Both the position numbers and the translations under genes were made by a program. The notes under the pieces are model-generated. The model was not told where the DNA came from. It ran no database searches and worked only from the letters and a program-made list of their open reading frames with translations. This document shows, piece by piece, positions 8,769 through 17,071 of a stretch of 64,000 bases of DNA. Origin of the DNA: Streptomyces venezuelae ATCC 10712 (lineage in GTDB: Bacteria > Actinomycetota > Actinomycetes > Streptomycetales > Streptomycetaceae); the NCBI RefSeq assembly GCF_008639165.1, contig NZ_CP029197.1, positions 5,460,001 to 5,524,000 on the forward strand, written 5' to 3'. Every line of letters starts with the position of its first letter. The stretch's first letter is position 1.

Positions 8769-9763
8769 TCAGGCGTTCTGGACCTGTTGGGCGCGGGCGG
8801 CGGCCATGGAGGCCAGCTGCTCGAACTCCCTGGACCAGCCCGAGTCGTCGGGCACCGGCTGGTATTCCAGCTCAACGAGGACGGTGCCGACGCGGAGCAG
8901 GGCGACGGCTGTGGTCTCGTCGAGGCCGCTGTTGTAGTGGGTGATCGCGGTGCGCTGGTCGCCGAGCTCCGGGAGGGAGATCTCCCTCGCCTTGTTGTTG
9001 TTGGCGACGCCCGACCGGATTTCCTCGAAGCCCTGCGCGGTCAGCGCCGCGCTGGGGCAGGACCGCACCGTGAATTCGGCCCAGACCTTCCTCGTGTGGG
9101 TGCCGTCGTTCCAGTTGTTCGTGTTGAAGCTCGCCTGGGCCCCTGAGCATCCGTTGTCCTCGTCCTCGCCGGCTCTGAGGGGGGCGGATCGCTCCCAGCC
9201 GGAGGGCATGCTCGTCAGGTCGGGAACGACCTGCTTGACCTCGCTGACGTTCAGGGCTCGCGCGGCATGGCGGGCGCTGTCGTCCTGCGACGACCCGGGG
9301 GAGTCGTCGACCGTGATCAGCCGTGTGCCCCCGTACACCACCAGCACGACCAGGGCCAGCAGCAGAGCGGCCGTCAAGGCGATGACGGCCCGCCCGCTCC
9401 GGGTGTTGTTGATGGTCAGCGGGCCAAGAGCGATGGAACTGCGCGACACCTGGCTGCCGGTGATCAGCAGGCTGCCCGTGGCATTGGTTCCCGGTGCGGT
9501 CAGCTGCAGTTGCAGCTGACGTCGCAGTTCCGGGTCCGCCTCGATCTCCTCCTGGACCACGGACCGGGCCGTGTCCTGTGCGGCCGGGTCTTCCGGGGCC
9601 TGCCGCAGTGTGTCCAGAGCCGCCCCCGCTCCGTCGAGGCCAGCCGGGTGTGTAACGCATCGGCGACCGCGGTTCCGGCGCTCTGGCCGACCGCGGTCGC
9701 CGCACCGGTCGCCGTCGCGGTCAAGACCGCGACGGCCATGGTCGCCAGTTCAGAAGTCTCCAT
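8769..9763 (-). pseudogene. Single-pass membrane protein of unknown function, frameshifted
   Basis: Two minus-strand frames join into one protein. From ATG 9763 one frame reads METSELATMAVAVLTATATG to LASTERG and then becomes nonsense. A second frame picks up at about 9625 with AALDTLRQAPEDPAAQDTAR and runs to the stop at 8769. A one-base change in the G-rich stretch near 9620-9630 explains the break. The joined product of about 330 residues has an Ala/Gly-rich N-terminal segment, an acidic helix region, a beta-rich piece (GSLLITGSQVSRSSIALG), a membrane helix (AVIALTAALLLALVVLVVYGG) and an exported C-terminal domain of about 170 residues. Function unknown. It could be a true pseudogene or a sequencing error; the downstream part could still start at GTG 9560. 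Confidence 0.65.
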
Positions 9764-9902
9764 GTTGCTCCCCCGGTTCCCATGCGCAGTGTCCTCAGGG
9801 CACCGCGCCCGGATTCCAGTATCGCCATGTACGCGACATTCAGCGTGGCGTTCGGACACTTCCGCGGGGGTGTGGACCAGCCACGCCCCCGCACCGTCGT
9901 GA

Positions 9903-10031
9903 GACGCGCGCAAGTACGACCCGGCGTTCTACGCCGACCTCGAACAACTGGAACTCGCCACCACCGCGCGCCCGCCCTACATGCACACCGCGCGGCTCTT
10001 CCAACTGACGGCGCGGAAACGGAGCAACTGA
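9903..10031 (+). pseudogene. Orphan 3' end of a lost gene
   Basis: This 42-codon frame begins right after an in-frame TGA and reads KYDPAFYADLEQLELATTAR, then PPYMHTARLFQLTAR, ending TGA at 10031. The composition looks like a real protein C-terminus, but no start or upstream part remains. I infer a deletion remnant and cannot name the family. The rest of the 402-bp gap (9764-10165) shows no gene. Confidence 0.35.
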
Positions 10032-10165
10032 CCGACCCGACGGCGGACGCACACGGTCGCGCCCGCCACCCGGTCACGGGTCACAGCTCCGACCTGTCAG
10101 TCCCCGCCCGGGTCGGTCATGTCCCACCGGGGTCGGCCGCTGTACCCAGCCGCCGGCAGGCGGCG

Positions 10166-10924
10166 CTACTTTTCGGATACGGCCTCGGGGGCGTCGACCA
10201 GCCGGGACCGCAGGGTCGTCACCACCGAGGGGTCGAGGCCGACATGGCCGGTGACGTACGCGTCCACGGAGCCGTACCGTGCGCGCAGGTCCGCGAGGAA
10301 CAGTCGCATGATGTCGGCCGGTGCCCGGCCGTAGCCCGGCCAGCGGGGCTCGCGGCCCGGGTGGGCCGCCCGCCAGTCGGCGATCAGCCGCTCCGTGGCG
10401 AGCTCCGTGAGGGCGAAGTCCGCGAGGATCTCCTCGTCGGGGACGCCCAGGAGGGCGAGGACGAGGGCGGCGAGCAGACCCGTACGGTCCTTCCCCGAGG
10501 CGCAGTGGAAGACGAGCGGTCCGTCGGCCGCGGCGATGACCTCCAGGGCCGTACGGAGTTCGACCGCACCGTCCTCGGCGACCTCCGCGAACCGGTCGGC
10601 GAGGTAGCGCCAGGGGTCGAGGGCGGGGTCGATCGCCTCCTGGTCGTAGGGGCGGTGCTCGACGGAGAGGTTGTGCCAGGAGACGTCCTCGGTCTCCGGC
10701 AGGCGGCCCTTGGCGGCGATCTCCCACGGATAGCGCAGGTCGATCACCGTGGCGACGCCGAGCGAGCGGAAGCGCTCCAGATCGGTGGGGCCGGCGTCCG
10801 CGAGCTTGGCGAGGGAGTCCGAGCGGTAGAGGGTCTCCCACCGTACGGTTCCGCCGTCGGCGGTCGGATAGCCGCCCAGGTCACGGAAGTTGTGGAGTCG
10901 TTCGAAGGGTATGTGTCGTCTCAC
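10166..10924 (-). CDS. Tyrosine-protein phosphatase (dual-specificity-like)
   Basis: The 252-residue product has NFRDLGGYPTADG near the N-terminus and the active-site loop HCASGKDRTG, with nucleophile Cys141 and phosphate-binding Arg147. This is the HCxxGKDRT form of the Y_phosphatase3 group (LipA, PtpB-like). It is predicted to remove phosphate from protein tyrosines or phosphoinositides in the cytoplasm; there is no signal peptide. The start is a GTG at 10924. It lies 33 bp downstream of a double-HTH gene on the same strand and may be co-transcribed with it. The substrate is not predictable. Confidence 0.9.
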   Translation of the reverse strand: MRRHIPFERLHNFRDLGGYPTADGGTVRWETLYRSDSLAKLADAGPTDLERFRSLGVATVIDLRYPWEIAAKGRLPETEDVSWHNLSVEHRPYDQEAIDPALDPWRYLADRFAEVAEDGAVELRTALEVIAAADGPLVFHCASGKDRTGLLAALVLALLGVPDEEILADFALTELATERLIADWRAAHPGREPRWPGYGRAPADIMRLFLADLRARYGSVDAYVTGHVGLDPSVVTTLRSRLVDAPEAVSEK

Positions 10925-10957
10925 GGGGCCAATCTAGGGGGCCGGACCCGTAATGAT

Positions 10958-11638
10958 CTAGGAACCCACCGCGGCCCAGAAGTGGCCGGTGATCCCGTCC
11001 AGGTACGCCCGGCCCTCGTCGCCCGTCGCGCCCGAAGCGCCCCAACTGCTGGTCGCGGCCATCCGGGCGTGGTACTCGCCGTGCAGCCGCTGAAGCGCGA
11101 ACTCCACGGTCCGCCGGGGCAGCGGCAGCATCTTCGCCGCCGGTTTCACATAGGCCTGCCAGCGGGTGGTGGCGGCGTCCCGGAGCAGTTCGGCGAGGCG
11201 CTCGTCGCCGCCGGTCGCGGTGATCAGGGCGCGCGGTCCGAGCCCGAGGACCTCGGCGAGGGCGGCGGTCTGCCGTTCGGTGCCGCGCCAGCGGCCCTCG
11301 TCCTCCATCCGCTGGTACGCGTGGGCGGCGACGCCGACCCGCAGGGCGAGCTCCTCGGGGGCGAGGCCGCGCGCCATCCGGTGCTCGCGCAGGGTGGCGG
11401 GGGCGGCGATGAGCTCGGCGGGGGAGCACCACAGGACGCCCGCGAGGGCGGTGAGCTGCTGTTCGTCGGGGACGGCGCGGCCGCGCTCCCAGGCGACGAC
11501 GGCGTCGGGGGTGACGAAGAGACCGTACTGCGCGCGCAGGCCGTAGGCGACGTGGTCGGGGGCCATGCCGAGGCCCTCGCGCAGGCGCCGTGCGGCGAGG
11601 GCGTTGAAGGGTGGGGAGGGTTGGTGCACCCGGCACAC
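10958..11638 (-). CDS. Double helix-turn-helix DNA-binding protein
   Basis: The 226-residue product has two XRE-type HTH segments. The first (about 14-75) includes RRLREGLGMAPDHVAYGLRA and DAVVAWERGR; the second (about 84-140) includes REHRMARGLAPEELALRVGV and YQRMEDEGRW. The C-terminal 80 residues form a helical domain (WQAYVKPAAKMLPLPRRTVE). It is a transcription regulator by family; the targets are unknown. The start is GTG 11638; GTG at the fourth codon is an alternative. It precedes the phosphatase gene by 33 bp. Confidence 0.8.
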   Translation of the reverse strand: MCRVHQPSPPFNALAARRLREGLGMAPDHVAYGLRAQYGLFVTPDAVVAWERGRAVPDEQQLTALAGVLWCSPAELIAAPATLREHRMARGLAPEELALRVGVAAHAYQRMEDEGRWRGTERQTAALAEVLGLGPRALITATGGDERLAELLRDAATTRWQAYVKPAAKMLPLPRRTVEFALQRLHGEYHARMAATSSWGASGATGDEGRAYLDGITGHFWAAVGS

Positions 11639-11744
11639 GGTAGGTGCGCAGGGTGACGGCTGGCTACGGTTCGTTCCCCCAACGTGCGAAGTCGTAGGAA
11701 CGTGGGAACCGAGCGGTAACCCGGGGTGGTGGCGGCGAAGACGA

Positions 11745-12449
11745 TCAGTGACCGCGGGCGGGGCCGTCGAGCCAGCGGTACTGGAGCTCGGGGCGCCCGA
11801 TCTGTCCGTACTGCGGGGCCCGTACCGCCCGGCCCGCCGTCACCAGGTGCTCCAGGTAGCGGCGCGCGGTGATCCGCGAGATCCCGACGGCCGCGCCCGC
11901 CTCGGCGGCGGTGAGCCCGGCCGGGGTGGACCTCAGGGTACGGGTGACCGACTCCAGGGTCGGGGCGCTGAGACCCTTGGGGAGTGCGGCGGGGTGCGGG
12001 GCCCGGAGGGTGGCGAGGGCCCGGTCGACCTCCTCCTGCCCGGAGGCCTCGCCGGCCGTGGCCCGGAACTCGGCGTACCGGGCGAGCCGGTCGCGGAGGG
12101 TGGCGAAGGCGAAGGGCTTGAGGACGTACTGGACGACGCCGAGGGAGACGCCCTCGCGGACGATCGCCAGGTCGCGGGCGGAGGTCACGGCGATGACGTC
12201 GGCGGAGTGCCCGGCGGCGCGCAGGGAGCGCAGCAGCTGGAGGCCGTGACCGTCGGGCAGGTAGAGGTCGAGGAGGATCAGGTCGACGGGCGTCCGGTCG
12301 AGCAGCCGCACGGCGGCGGCCCGGGAGTGCGCGACCCCGACGACGGTGAAGCCCTCGACGCGACCCGCGTACAGGGCGTGGGCGTCGGCGGCGACGGGAT
12401 CGTCCTCGACGACGAGCACCCGGAGGGGCGGCGGCGGAGCGCTGCTCAC
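11745..12449 (-). CDS. CitB/DctR-type response regulator
   Basis: The 234-residue product has a receiver domain (about 10-130) with acidic pocket VVEDD, phospho-acceptor Asp61 in LILLDLYLPDG, switch residue in AVTSAR and Lys in YVLKPF. A C-terminal winged HTH (LTAAEAGAAVGISRITARRY) is typical of the citrate/malate family. Its GTG start (12449) overlaps the stop of the kinase gene by 4 nt (GTGA), so the pair is coupled. The obvious target is the divergent carrier gene at 14411. Confidence 0.92.
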   Translation of the reverse strand: MSSAPPPPLRVLVVEDDPVAADAHALYAGRVEGFTVVGVAHSRAAAVRLLDRTPVDLILLDLYLPDGHGLQLLRSLRAAGHSADVIAVTSARDLAIVREGVSLGVVQYVLKPFAFATLRDRLARYAEFRATAGEASGQEEVDRALATLRAPHPAALPKGLSAPTLESVTRTLRSTPAGLTAAEAGAAVGISRITARRYLEHLVTAGRAVRAPQYGQIGRPELQYRWLDGPARGH

Positions 12450-14221
12450 GGGGTCACCTCCTTCGCGCCATGGGGGGTGACGCCGGGGGCGGGGGCCGGG
12501 TCAGTCCCGGGGGCCCGGCCGGGGTCCGCGCCGGTGGCGGAGGCCGCGGATGGGCGGCCGCCGCCGTCCGTCCCGCCCGTACGCGCCGCCGCCAGGAGGG
12601 CCGCTTCCGGCAGCACCGTCGGCACGGCTGTCGGTTCCGGTAGCGGCAGGCGGGCGGTGAATTGGGCGCCGCCTTCCCTCGTGGACGTGATGTCGAGGGT
12701 GCCCGAGGCTCGGGTGACTGCCTGGCCCACCAGGGCCAGGCCCAGGCCTCGGCCCGGGCCTCGGGTGGTCCAGCCGCGGCCCAGGACGGCGTCGCGGTCG
12801 GCCGGGCGGACGCCGGGGCCCGTGTCGCCGACCCGCAGGAGCAGTTCGCCGTCGCCCGTGCGGGCCGCCACCGTGACCGTCACGCGCGCCTGTGGGGTGC
12901 CGCCCGCCGCCTCCACCGCGTTGTCGATGAGGTTGCCCAGGATCGTCACCAGGTCCCGGGCGGGCAGGGTCGCGGGCACGAGTCCGTCGTCGATGCGGCT
13001 GTCCTCGGTGAGGACGAGCTCGACGCCCCGCTCGTTGGCCTGCGCCGCCTTGCCGAGCAGCAGCGCCGCGAGCACCGGCTCGCCGACCGCGTCGACGACC
13101 CGGTCGGTGAGCGCCTGGGCCAGTTCGAGTTCCGCCGTCGCGAACTCCACCGCCTCTGCGACCCGGCCGAGTTCGATCAGCGACACGACCGTGTGCAGCC
13201 GGTTCGCCGCCTCGTGGGCCTGGGAGCGCAGCGCCTCCGTGAACCCCCGCTCGGAGTCCAGCTCGCCGGAGAGCGCCTGGAGTTCCGTACGGTCCCGGAG
13301 CGTGACGACCGTGCCGCGCCGCTCGCCGCCGACCACCGGCCGGGTGTTGACGACGAGGACCCGGTCGGCGGTCAGATGCGTCTCGTCGACGCGCGGCTCG
13401 GAGGACAGCAGGGCCCCGGTCAGCGGCGCGGGCAGTCCGAGCTCGGCGGCGGGGCGGCCGACGACGCCCTCGTCCAGGCCGAGCAGCTCCCGCGCCCCGT
13501 CGTTGATGAGCGCGATCCGCCGCCGCCCGTCGAGCATCACGAGCCCTTCGCGGACCGCGTGCAGCGCGGCCTCGTGGTAGTCGTGCATGCGGCTGAGTTC
13601 GGTGGCGTTCATGCCGTGGGTGTGCCGCCGCAGCCGGGCGTTGACCACGTACGTCCCCGCCCCGCCGAGGACCAGCGCCGCGCCCGCCATGCCGAGCAGG
13701 GCGACGACCTGTTCCCGTACCTGCTCGCTGATCTTGTCGATGGTGATGCCCGCGCTGACCAGCGCGACGACCCGGTCGCCGTCGAAGACCGGGGCCACCG
13801 TCCGTACGGAGGGGCCGAGCACGCCGAGATGGGTCTCGGTGTACGTGCGGCCCGCCCGCGCCTGCTCGATGTGGCCGAGGTACGTCCGGCCGATCTGTTC
13901 GGGCTCGGGGTGGGTCCAGCGGGTGCCGTCCGGCGCCATGATCACCACGAAGGCCACCCCGGCGTGCCGGCGCAGCGACTCGGCGTACGGCTGGAGGAGC
14001 GCGGACGGCTCGTCGGAGCGGGCCGCCGCGACGACGGACGGGGAGTCGGCGACGGCGGCGGCGGTCGCGGTGGCCTGGCGCCGCGCCGTCTCCTCGGCCT
14101 GCGCCCGGTCGGTGACGTACGCGAAGACCGCGCATCCCGCCACGACGACGGCCACCAGCACGACCTGCATGGCGAAGAGCTGGCCGGCCAGGCTGCGGGG
14201 TCGGGGGAGGGGGAGGCGCAT
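12446..14221 (-). CDS. CitA/DcuS-type sensor histidine kinase
   Basis: The 591-residue product has a first membrane helix (about 13-33), an extracytoplasmic PASp/sCache domain (about 35-170) with the citrate-family segment RIGRTYLGHIE-like EQIGRTYLGHIEQARAG and SVRTVAPVFDG, a second helix (about 172-195), a cytoplasmic PAS domain (about 215-320), the SPOB-type dimerisation helix with EALRSQAHEAANRLHTV, and an HATPase domain with NLIDNAVEAA and GDTGPGV. The C-terminal 60 residues are Gly/Pro/Ala-rich and disordered. It is predicted to sense an external carboxylate and phosphorylate the partner regulator. I start at ATG 14221, since sequence upstream of it does not match the family. Confidence 0.93.
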   Translation of the reverse strand: MRLPLPRPRSLAGQLFAMQVVLVAVVVAGCAVFAYVTDRAQAEETARRQATATAAAVADSPSVVAAARSDEPSALLQPYAESLRRHAGVAFVVIMAPDGTRWTHPEPEQIGRTYLGHIEQARAGRTYTETHLGVLGPSVRTVAPVFDGDRVVALVSAGITIDKISEQVREQVVALLGMAGAALVLGGAGTYVVNARLRRHTHGMNATELSRMHDYHEAALHAVREGLVMLDGRRRIALINDGARELLGLDEGVVGRPAAELGLPAPLTGALLSSEPRVDETHLTADRVLVVNTRPVVGGERRGTVVTLRDRTELQALSGELDSERGFTEALRSQAHEAANRLHTVVSLIELGRVAEAVEFATAELELAQALTDRVVDAVGEPVLAALLLGKAAQANERGVELVLTEDSRIDDGLVPATLPARDLVTILGNLIDNAVEAAGGTPQARVTVTVAARTGDGELLLRVGDTGPGVRPADRDAVLGRGWTTRGPGRGLGLALVGQAVTRASGTLDITSTREGGAQFTARLPLPEPTAVPTVLPEAALLAAARTGGTDGGGRPSAASATGADPGRAPGTDPAPAPGVTPHGAKEVTP

Positions 14222-14410
14222 GCGGGTAAGTGTGCACGGCGGAGCGTGCGGCGGCGCAACGCGTTCCCGAATCGTTTCGTCCCCACGCACCCGCCCCCGG
14301 GTCGCTTCGGCCGTGAACGAAACGTACGTAAGCGTGACCCCGGTCACAGGCTGATGGATAGTCGCGGAGTCCACCGGGACGTGGACACCCATCAGCACGA
14401 GGAGGACCCC
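14222..14410. promoter_or_regulatory. Divergent promoter between the kinase and dctA, with operator candidate
   Basis: This 189-bp gap must hold promoters for both the two-component system and dctA. GTGACCCCGGTCAC at 14334-14347 is a 14-bp dyad (GTGACC-CC-GGTCAC), 64 bp before the dctA start. Nearby AACGTACGT (14321-14329) is also near-palindromic. Both are candidate binding sites for the CitB-type regulator. No clear -10/-35 pair stands out. Confidence 0.45.
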
Positions 14411-15760
14411 GTGGCCGCACGCCGGGACCGTACCCACTATCTGTATCTGGCCGTCATCGGAGCCGTACTGCTCGGCATCGCGGTCGGCTTCCTGGCCCCC
14501 GGCGTCGCCGTCGAGCTCAAGCCGCTGGGCACCGGCTTCGTCAACCTGATCAAGATGATGATCTCGCCGATCATCTTCTGCACGATCGTCCTCGGCGTCG
14601 GATCGGTCCGCAAGGCCGCGAAGGTCGGCGCCGTCGGCGGTCTCGCCCTCGGCTACTTCCTCCTCATGTCGACCGTCGCCCTCGCGATCGGTCTCGTCGT
14701 CGGCAACATCCTGGAGCCCGGCTCCGGGCTGCACCTCACCAAGGAACTGGCCGAGGCCGGGGCCAAGCAGGCGGAGGGGGCGAGCGAGTCCACGCCGGAC
14801 TTCCTGCTCGGGATCATCCCCACCACCATCGTCTCCGCGTTCACCGAGGGCGAGGTCCTCCAGACCCTGCTCGTCGCACTGCTCGCCGGCTTCGCGCTCC
14901 AGGCCATGGGTTCGGCGGGCGAACCGGTGCTGCGCGGGATCGGGCACATCCAGCGGCTCGTCTTCCGCATCCTCGCCATGATCATGTGGGCGGCCCCGGT
15001 CGGCGCCTTCGGCGCGATCGCGGCCGTCGTCGGCGCGACCGGCGCCGCCGCGCTCAAGTCGCTCGCCGTCATCATGATCGGCTTCTACCTGACCTGTGCG
15101 ATCTTCGTCTTCGTCGTGCTCGGGACGATCCTGCGGCTGGTCGCCGGGATCAACATCTGGACCCTGCTGAAGTACCTGGGCCGCGAGTTCCTGCTGATCC
15201 TCTCCACCTCATCCTCCGAGTCGGCGCTGCCCCGGCTCATCGCGAAGATGGAGCACCTCGGCGTCAGCAAGCCGGTCGTCGGCATCACCGTGCCGACCGG
15301 CTACTCCTTCAACCTCGACGGCACCGCGATCTACCTCACGATGGCCTCGCTGTTCGTCGCCGAGGCGATGGGGGACCCGCTGTCGGTCGGCGAGCAGATC
15401 TCGCTCCTCGTCTTCATGATCATCGCCTCGAAGGGCGCGGCGGGCGTCACCGGCGCCGGGCTCGCCACCCTCGCGGGTGGCCTCCAGTCGCACCGGCCCG
15501 AGCTGGTCGACGGGGTGGGCCTGATCGTCGGCATCGACCGCTTCATGAGCGAGGCGCGCGCCCTCACCAACTTCGCGGGGAACGCGGTCGCGACGGTGCT
15601 CGTCGGCACGTGGACGAAGGAGATCGACAAGGAGCGGGTGGCGGAGGTGCTCGCGGGGCGGGTGCCGTTCGACGAGACGACGCTGGTCGACGACCACGGG
15701 GCGGCGGTGCCGGAGCAGCGGGCGGAGGACGGGGAGGAGAAGGCGCGGGCCGGGGTCTGA
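14411..15760 (+). CDS. dctA: C4-dicarboxylate:cation symporter (DctA/GltP family)
   Basis: This is a 449-residue inner-membrane carrier of the DAACS family, importing dicarboxylates (succinate, fumarate, malate) or glutamate with H+ or Na+. Diagnostic segments are the serine-rich re-entrant loop STSSSESALPRLI, TGYSFNLDGTAIY and the C-terminal NFAGNAVAT that binds substrate. The LIGVDRFM-like LIVGIDRFMSEAR and the clean NLDG motif favour dicarboxylates, as does the adjacent CitA/CitB-type system. The GTG at 14411 has AGGAGG 5 nt upstream; an earlier in-frame ATG (14354) is less likely. About eight membrane segments are visible. Confidence 0.92.
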   Translation: MAARRDRTHYLYLAVIGAVLLGIAVGFLAPGVAVELKPLGTGFVNLIKMMISPIIFCTIVLGVGSVRKAAKVGAVGGLALGYFLLMSTVALAIGLVVGNILEPGSGLHLTKELAEAGAKQAEGASESTPDFLLGIIPTTIVSAFTEGEVLQTLLVALLAGFALQAMGSAGEPVLRGIGHIQRLVFRILAMIMWAAPVGAFGAIAAVVGATGAAALKSLAVIMIGFYLTCAIFVFVVLGTILRLVAGINIWTLLKYLGREFLLILSTSSSESALPRLIAKMEHLGVSKPVVGITVPTGYSFNLDGTAIYLTMASLFVAEAMGDPLSVGEQISLLVFMIIASKGAAGVTGAGLATLAGGLQSHRPELVDGVGLIVGIDRFMSEARALTNFAGNAVATVLVGTWTKEIDKERVAEVLAGRVPFDETTLVDDHGAAVPEQRAEDGEEKARAGV

Positions 15761-15852
15761 TCGGGGTGGGGTTGCGCGGGGCCTGTCCCCGCCCCGCGCC
15801 GGCGTCTGACCGGGGCGCCTGTTCCCCGCCCCGCGCCGGGGTCTGACCGGGG
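15745..15852 (+). repeat. Three imperfect copies of the dctA 3' end
   Basis: The block around GGGTCTGATCGGGG at the dctA stop recurs as GGCGTCTGACCGGGG (15801-15815) and GGGGTCTGACCGGGG (15838-15852). The last two copies have a 38-bp period that also includes CCCCGCCCCGCGCC. As at pfkA, a stop-codon region has been copied downstream. Confidence 0.6.
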
Positions 15853-15916
15853 TGCGGCTGCGCCACGCGTCGGCGGCTGCCTGGAGGCCGCTGCGCGGGG
15901 CCTTCTCCCCGCCCCG

Positions 15917-16145
15917 CCCCTTCCCGAACTGGGGCTCCGCCCCAGGCCCCGCGCCTCAAACGCCGGCGGGGCTGGATTTTCCAGCCCGCCCGGCGTTTGA
16001 GGGCACGGCCGCAGGCCGTACGGGGGCGGGCGCAAAGGCCCGCGCCTCAATCGTCGGCGGGGCTGGATTTCAGCCCGCCCGGCGTTTGAGGGCGCGGCCG
16101 TAGGCCGTACGGGGTCTGGGGGCTTGCCCCCAGTTCGGGAAGGGG
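15917..16145. repeat. Nested palindromic intergenic element
   Basis: An 18-bp inverted repeat, CCCCTTCCCGAACTGGGG (15917-15934) and CCCCAGTTCGGGAAGGGG (16128-16145), brackets two similar inner hairpins. Each hairpin has a CCTCAA-GGCGGGGCTGG arm and a CAGCCCG-GGCGTTTGAGG arm (about 15953-16002 and 16046-16091), separated by copies of GGCCGxAGGCCGTACGGGG. It fills most of the 423-bp gap after dctA. It resembles dispersed Streptomyces intergenic palindromes and could act as a terminator between the convergent genes dctA and the aldo/keto reductase. Confidence 0.75.
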
Positions 16146-16183
16146 CGGAGCCCCAGGAAAGGCCCCGCCCCGCGGCCCCAGGC

Positions 16184-17071
16184 TCACGTCCCGTTCAGCT
16201 CCGCGATCTCCATCTCCGTCAAGCGCAGCGCCCCCGCCTCCGCCGAGTCTCTGATCGATTCCGGTCTGCTCGCGCCCGGGATCGGGAGGACGGTGGCCGA
16301 GCGGGTGAGGAGCCAGGCGAGGGCGACGCGCTGGGGGCTGACGCCGTGGGTGCGGGCCACTCGGTGGAAGGCGCCGAACTCGGGGTCCGCCGCCAGGGTC
16401 GACGCCCCGTCCAGGGAGCTGCGGGCGATGCCGCCGAGGGGGCTCCACGGCAGGAACGCCAGGCCGAGTTCGGCGCAGAGCCGCAGTTCGGGCTCGGAGC
16501 CGCGGTCGGCGGGGGAGTAGCGGTTCTGGACGGAGACGAGGCGCTCGCCGAGGATCTCCCGGGCGAGCCGGATCCGGTCGGTGTCGACGTTCGAGATCCC
16601 GGCCAGCCGGATCGTGCCGGCGTCCAGCAACTCCCGTATCGCGCCGAGGGATTCGGCGTAGGGGACGGCCGGGTCGGGCTTGTGGAGCTGGTACAGCCCG
16701 ATCGCGTCGACGCCGAGCCGCCGGGCCGAGGCCTCGGCCGCGCGCCGCAGGTGTTCGGGCCGTCCGTCGACCGTCCAGCCGCCGTCGGCGGTGCGGCCGC
16801 GGCCGCCCTTCGTCGCCACCAGGACGTCCTCGGTCCGGCCGCGACCCCCGTACGCGGCCAGGGCCCGTGCCACGAGCAGTTCGTTGGCGCCGGGTTCGCC
16901 GCCCGGCGGGTGGTAGGAGTCCGCGGTGTCGAGCAGCGTGACGCCCGCGTCGAGCGCGGCGTGGACGGTGGCGAGGGCGCGGGCCTCGTCGGGGTGTCCC
17001 TCGATGGAGAGCGGCATGGCGCCGAGTCCGATCGCGCCGACGCGTACGTCTCCCAGTGCGCGCTGTCGCAT
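16184..17071 (-). CDS. Aldo/keto reductase
   Basis: This is a 295-residue NADPH-dependent oxidoreductase of the AKR superfamily. It has the barrel signatures GLGAMPLS, LLDTADSYHPPGG (catalytic Asp and Tyr), VATKGG (Lys) and LYQLHKPDP (His), and the C-terminal cofactor segment LPIPGASRPESI. It reduces a carbonyl or sugar-like substrate that cannot be predicted. Its ATG (17071) shares one base with the TGA of the upstream epimerase-like gene, so they form a two-gene operon. It converges on dctA across the palindromic element. Confidence 0.92.
   Translation of the reverse strand: MRQRALGDVRVGAIGLGAMPLSIEGHPDEARALATVHAALDAGVTLLDTADSYHPPGGEPGANELLVARALAAYGGRGRTEDVLVATKGGRGRTADGGWTVDGRPEHLRRAAEASARRLGVDAIGLYQLHKPDPAVPYAESLGAIRELLDAGTIRLAGISNVDTDRIRLAREILGERLVSVQNRYSPADRGSEPELRLCAELGLAFLPWSPLGGIARSSLDGASTLAADPEFGAFHRVARTHGVSPQRVALAWLLTRSATVLPIPGASRPESIRDSAEAGALRLTEMEIAELNGT

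Noticed and set aside
15745..15852. CRISPR-like spaced repeats after dctA
   Set aside because: Copies are imperfect, differently spaced and the spacers are themselves repeated; no cas genes are present.
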